Below the pieces are notes generated by a model. That model was given only the letters and a program-made list of their open reading frames with translations. It was not told where the DNA came from and ran no database searches. Positions 6,388 to 7,905 of a stretch of 7,905 bases of DNA are shown here, in pieces. A program made the translations under genes and the position numbers. Within the stretch, counting starts at the first letter, position 1. Each line of letters starts with the position of its first letter. The stretch is taken from the NCBI GenBank assembly GCA_021809365.1, contig JAKBAC010000152.1, forward strand, positions 1 through 7,905. Direction: 5' to 3'. The stretch comes from Planctomycetota bacterium (GTDB lineage Bacteria; Planctomycetota; Phycisphaerae; WQYP01).

Positions 6388-6425
6388 CTGGAATCTGGAA
6401 TCTGGAACTTGGAAGGCTTTGGAAG
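6388..6425. repeat. Heptamer tandem repeat (YTGGAAN) downstream of htrA
   Basis: Four contiguous 7-bp units, CTGGAAT, CTGGAAT, CTGGAAC and TTGGAAG, span 6388-6415; a fifth unit, TTGGAAG, follows after three bases at 6419-6425. The tract lies in the 203-bp gap between the convergent htrA and prepilin-like genes. An overlapping plus-strand ORF begins MNRTWNLESGTWKALE and looks like a translation of the repeat rather than a gene. Confidence 0.7.
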
Positions 6426-6465
6426 CGCTGCCGCTGCTATTTTGCTCAACGAATATTCCGCTCTC

Positions 6466-6537
6466 TACTGAATATTCCGAATGTACTGACGCTACTGACA
6501 ATACTGCGTTTACTGAATGTTCTGCATGTACTGCGCC
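6466..6537. repeat. Degenerate 9-bp tandem repeat (TACTGNNNN x8)
   Basis: Eight uninterrupted 9-bp units can be read from 6466: TACTGAATA, TTCCGAATG, TACTGACGC, TACTGACAA, TACTGCGTT, TACTGAATG, TTCTGCATG and TACTGCGCC. Six begin TACTG exactly and the other two differ from it at one or two positions. The tract ends two bases before the stop codon of the prepilin-like gene. Because the period is a multiple of three, both strands stay open and give three-residue-periodic translations, which explains the small ORFs called across it. Origin and function are unknown. Confidence 0.75.
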
Positions 6538-6538
6538 A

Positions 6539-7447
6539 TTACGGAATAACGACCTGCCGCGGTACGGATGTGGCGGACCAGCGCAGCATCCAGAGTTGCG
6601 GCAGCGGTACGCGCTCCACGTGGCCGTCTTCGTATGAAACATTTATCGCTCGACCATGGCGATCAATGCACAGGCGGCCCAATCCGCCGGGACCTTTCGG
6701 GGCACCGGTGGGGTATCCCGTATTAAGTGTATAAGGCAACTGCGGCGGCTGATTGCTGCTGTCGGGCCATGTGTCCGCCCAGATGGCATCGGCAAATACC
6801 GGCGTCTGCGGCCCGGGCGTCTGATCGCTGTAGCTGAAATAGGGTTGCAATCCCAGGAGCTGATGGAACTTGTACCAGCGCAGGGGCTTGGGGTCGGCAG
6901 CGGATGCCACCAGCGACGTATCAAAGAGCCACGCATTGATGCCATAGCTGCCGAAATGCCCGGCGATCGTCGGCTTGTTCCACCAGGCCGCCGGACCCCA
7001 GGTGGTAAATGCGTCGCCATAACCAGCCGAGCCGGGAGCCAGTGTCCGATTGGGCGTGCTGGGACAAATCAGGGCCGCCTGCTCAACGGCCGGAATATAA
7101 GATGCGGTATTCTGATCCTGAAATACGGGCGGCTGATTGGCAAAATAAGGCCCCAGCATTTCCAGCCAGTACATGTTGGGCAGGTCGGGATCATAAGGAA
7201 GTCCGTGGGCATGTTCTTCGGTAAAATATTCGATATAGGCTGCGCCCATTTCATGCAGATTGGACGCACAGACAGTAGCCTGTGCCGCGCGGCGGGCCAT
7301 GGCCAAAGCAGGCAGGAGTAACGCAATCAAAACGGCGATAATCGACACGACAACCAGCAACTCAATGAGAGAAAACGCCCGGCGCGGCGCGGCCACGACA
7401 CGCTGCAAAAGACGTGGGGGTTGAGAGTTTGGCGATAAATTAACCAT
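6539..7447 (-). CDS. Type II secretion/prepilin-like protein with H-X9-DG motif
   Basis: The 302-residue product begins with a class III signal. A basic leader ending APRRA precedes FSLIELLVVVSIIAVLIALLLPAL (residues 25-48). Prepilin peptidase should cut between Ala24 and Phe25, with Glu29 at the conserved +5 position; Ala replaces the commoner Gly at -1. The hydrophobic helix would then anchor or assemble the protein as a pseudopilin. The rest is a soluble, aromatic- and Pro-rich domain. Near the C terminus, His264 is followed by nine residues and Asp274-Gly275 (YEDGHV), the H-X9-DG signature of the large paralogous families typical of planctomycetes. The sequence shortly after it (VPLPQLWMLRW) also matches my recollection of planctomycete members. 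The ATG at 7447 is chosen, with GGAT 7-10 bases upstream; ATG 7456 and TTG 7501 are alternatives. Whether it serves in a pseudopilus, adhesion or substrate binding is not known. Confidence 0.88.
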   Translation of the reverse strand: MVNLSPNSQPPRLLQRVVAAPRRAFSLIELLVVVSIIAVLIALLLPALAMARRAAQATVCASNLHEMGAAYIEYFTEEHAHGLPYDPDLPNMYWLEMLGPYFANQPPVFQDQNTASYIPAVEQAALICPSTPNRTLAPGSAGYGDAFTTWGPAAWWNKPTIAGHFGSYGINAWLFDTSLVASAADPKPLRWYKFHQLLGLQPYFSYSDQTPGPQTPVFADAIWADTWPDSSNQPPQLPYTLNTGYPTGAPKGPGGLGRLCIDRHGRAINVSYEDGHVERVPLPQLWMLRWSATSVPRQVVIP

Positions 7448-7525
7448 GCCATTCATCCAGGCAAATTCTATCAGATTACATGCCGCAGCGAAAATTCTCA
7501 AAAACGCCGGCCGCGTGCACGCCTA

Positions 7526-7545
7526 TTTATAAAGCAAGGCCTTGC
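7526..7545 (-). promoter_or_regulatory. Possible prepilin-gene -10 box with an upstream operator-like palindrome
   Basis: On the minus strand TATAAA (7526-7531) matches the -10 consensus in five of six positions. Two bases upstream of it lies GCAAGGCCTTGC (7534-7545), a perfect 12-bp palindrome in the usual promoter spacer. The -35 candidates (TTTTCG-like, around 7547-7552) are weak. A repressor bound there would block this promoter, but promoter and operator are both inferred. Confidence 0.3.
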
Positions 7546-7559
7546 GCGAAAACCGCGCA
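7543..7559. repeat. Short perfect hairpin TGCGCG/CGCGCA
   Basis: TGCGCG (7543-7548) and CGCGCA (7554-7559) pair perfectly over the 5-base loop AAAAC. It overlaps the right end of the GCAAGGCCTTGC palindrome, so the two structures are mutually exclusive. No U-run follows on either strand, so terminator function is doubtful. Confidence 0.4.
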
Positions 7560-7603
7560 CGATGGTGATTCCCCTTTCGCTCGGGGCGGCAGCGGGGCCG
7601 ATA

Positions 7604-7627
7604 ATGCAACACCTGTGATTTTTGCAT
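7604..7627. repeat. ATGCAA-N12-TTGCAT dyad
   Basis: ATGCAA (7604-7609) and TTGCAT (7622-7627) form a perfect 6-bp inverted repeat with half-site starts 18 bp apart. The same half-sites recur at 7804-7828, which suggests a shared binding protein. Confidence 0.4.
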
Positions 7628-7802
7628 GAGTGGAACCCGTAGAACATCGAATCTAAACCTGTATTAAAAAATATGCCGAATCATGTGATCCGAAAGACGC
7701 GCTGCGTCGGGAAGGATCCTCGTGGTTATGGGCTGTTTCAGGCGGATTTTCGGACAATGTTCTTATATCCATCCCTTGGATTATGCCGATAAATATCAGG
7801 TA

Positions 7803-7829
7803 GATGCAATCGCGACCTCTCATTGCATC
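7803..7829. repeat. GATGCAAT-N11-ATTGCATC dyad/hairpin next to a ribosome binding site
   Basis: GATGCAAT (7803-7810) and ATTGCATC (7822-7829) are perfect 8-bp inverted repeats with an 11-base loop. The right arm ends one base before the GGAG at 7830-7833 that serves the rightward gene. As DNA it could be an operator; as RNA it would form a hairpin touching the Shine-Dalgarno. The half-sites match the dyad at 7604-7627. Confidence 0.5.
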
Positions 7830-7833
7830 GGAG
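7830..7833 (+). promoter_or_regulatory. Ribosome binding site of the rightmost partial gene
   Basis: GGAG lies nine bases before the ATG at 7843, at acceptable spacing. It is the main evidence that this ATG is a real start. Confidence 0.55.
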
Positions 7834-7842
7834 TAATGTTCT

Positions 7843-7905
7843 ATGGCCAATGCTGATTTAGCATCTCTGTTCCCCGTTGTCATGCCACATATTCAACGGT
7901 GGTTT
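7843..7905 (+). CDS. 5' end of an unrecognised gene, truncated by the window
   Basis: Twenty-one codons are visible, reading MANADLASLFPVVMPHIQRW then F, and the frame is still open at the window end. Support comes from the GGAG nine bases upstream, a long regulatory-looking region before it, and a plausible amphipathic start (DLASLFPVVMPHIQRWF). There is no signal peptide in what is visible. I do not recognise the family from so short a piece. The minus-strand ORF that overlaps it is less likely to be real. Confidence 0.55.
   Translation, partial: MANADLASLFPVVMPHIQRWF

Larger units (their letters stand above)
7448..7842. other. Divergent intergenic region, about 395 bp, rich in dyads
   Basis: No convincing gene lies here. 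The 76-residue minus-strand ORF at 7653-7883 has no recognisable motif and overlaps the likely start of the rightward gene. The region separates the leftward prepilin-like gene from a rightward gene that starts at 7843. It contains a perfect 12-bp palindrome beside a short hairpin (7534-7559), two ATGCAA/TTGCAT dyads (7604-7627 and 7803-7829), a small GACGC/GCGTC hairpin (7696-7708) and an ATGCT/AGCAT pair (7850-7864, just past its end). These suggest a regulatory region. Confidence 0.5.

Noticed and set aside
6388..6537. CRISPR array as an explanation of the periodic tract.
   Set aside because: Units are 7 and 9 bp with no spacer-sized intervals, and no cas gene is present.
6377..6642. Two small ORFs, one on each strand, across the repeat tracts (86 and 92 residues).
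   Set aside because: Their translations only reflect the 7-bp and 9-bp repeats, and they run into the prepilin-like gene in the wrong frame or strand.
6656..7321. 221-residue plus-strand ORF.
   Set aside because: It is a shadow of the prepilin-like gene, whose N-terminal signal and H-X9-DG motif identify the true strand.
7653..7883. 76-residue minus-strand ORF in the right-hand intergenic region.
   Set aside because: It has no recognisable motif or good ribosome binding site, and it overlaps the better supported rightward start at 7843.

Overview
The window looks like a chromosomal segment from a planctomycete, most likely of the Phycisphaerae. This rests on a prepilin-like protein with an H-X9-DG motif, a LysM / L,D-transpeptidase-like envelope protein of the planctomycete kind, and a small zinc-ribbon plus transmembrane protein, beside ordinary housekeeping genes. 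Base composition is moderately GC-rich and looks even by eye. No rRNA, tRNA, CRISPR array, transposase or integrase was seen.

Layout. Positions 1-1763 are minus strand: a LysM/pseudo-L,D-transpeptidase gene (798-1763) runs into a zinc-ribbon/membrane-anchor gene (157-726). That gene is followed, in another frame, by a coding-looking stretch at the window edge that resembles the end of a von Willebrand A (VWA) domain. A 223-bp divergent gap with two small overlapping ORFs leads to plus-strand truD (1987-3249). truD faces a minus-strand pair, ispA (3859-4782) followed by a Nudix hydrolase (3306-3785). htrA (4968-6335, plus) diverges from ispA and converges on a prepilin-like gene (6539-7447, minus). 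The htrA/prepilin gap holds two different short-period repeat tracts. The last ~400 bp is a divergent intergenic region rich in dyad symmetry, ending in the first 21 codons of a plus-strand gene cut by the window.

How the genes relate. TruD (tRNA pseudouridylation), IspA (C15 prenyl diphosphate synthesis), the Nudix enzyme (nucleotide clean-up) and HtrA (envelope proteolysis) are independent core functions. I see no single pathway joining them. The LysM and zinc-ribbon genes are probably co-transcribed and both products are membrane-anchored, but their role is unknown.

Most worth a second look: the transpeptidase-like protein appears to have lost both catalytic motifs and contains no cysteine; the VWA-like tail lies out of frame beside the membrane protein; the 9-bp-period repeat abuts the prepilin stop codon; and two ATGCAA/TTGCAT dyads lie in the right-hand intergenic region, one of them touching a ribosome binding site. 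I found no convincing new multi-gene system.
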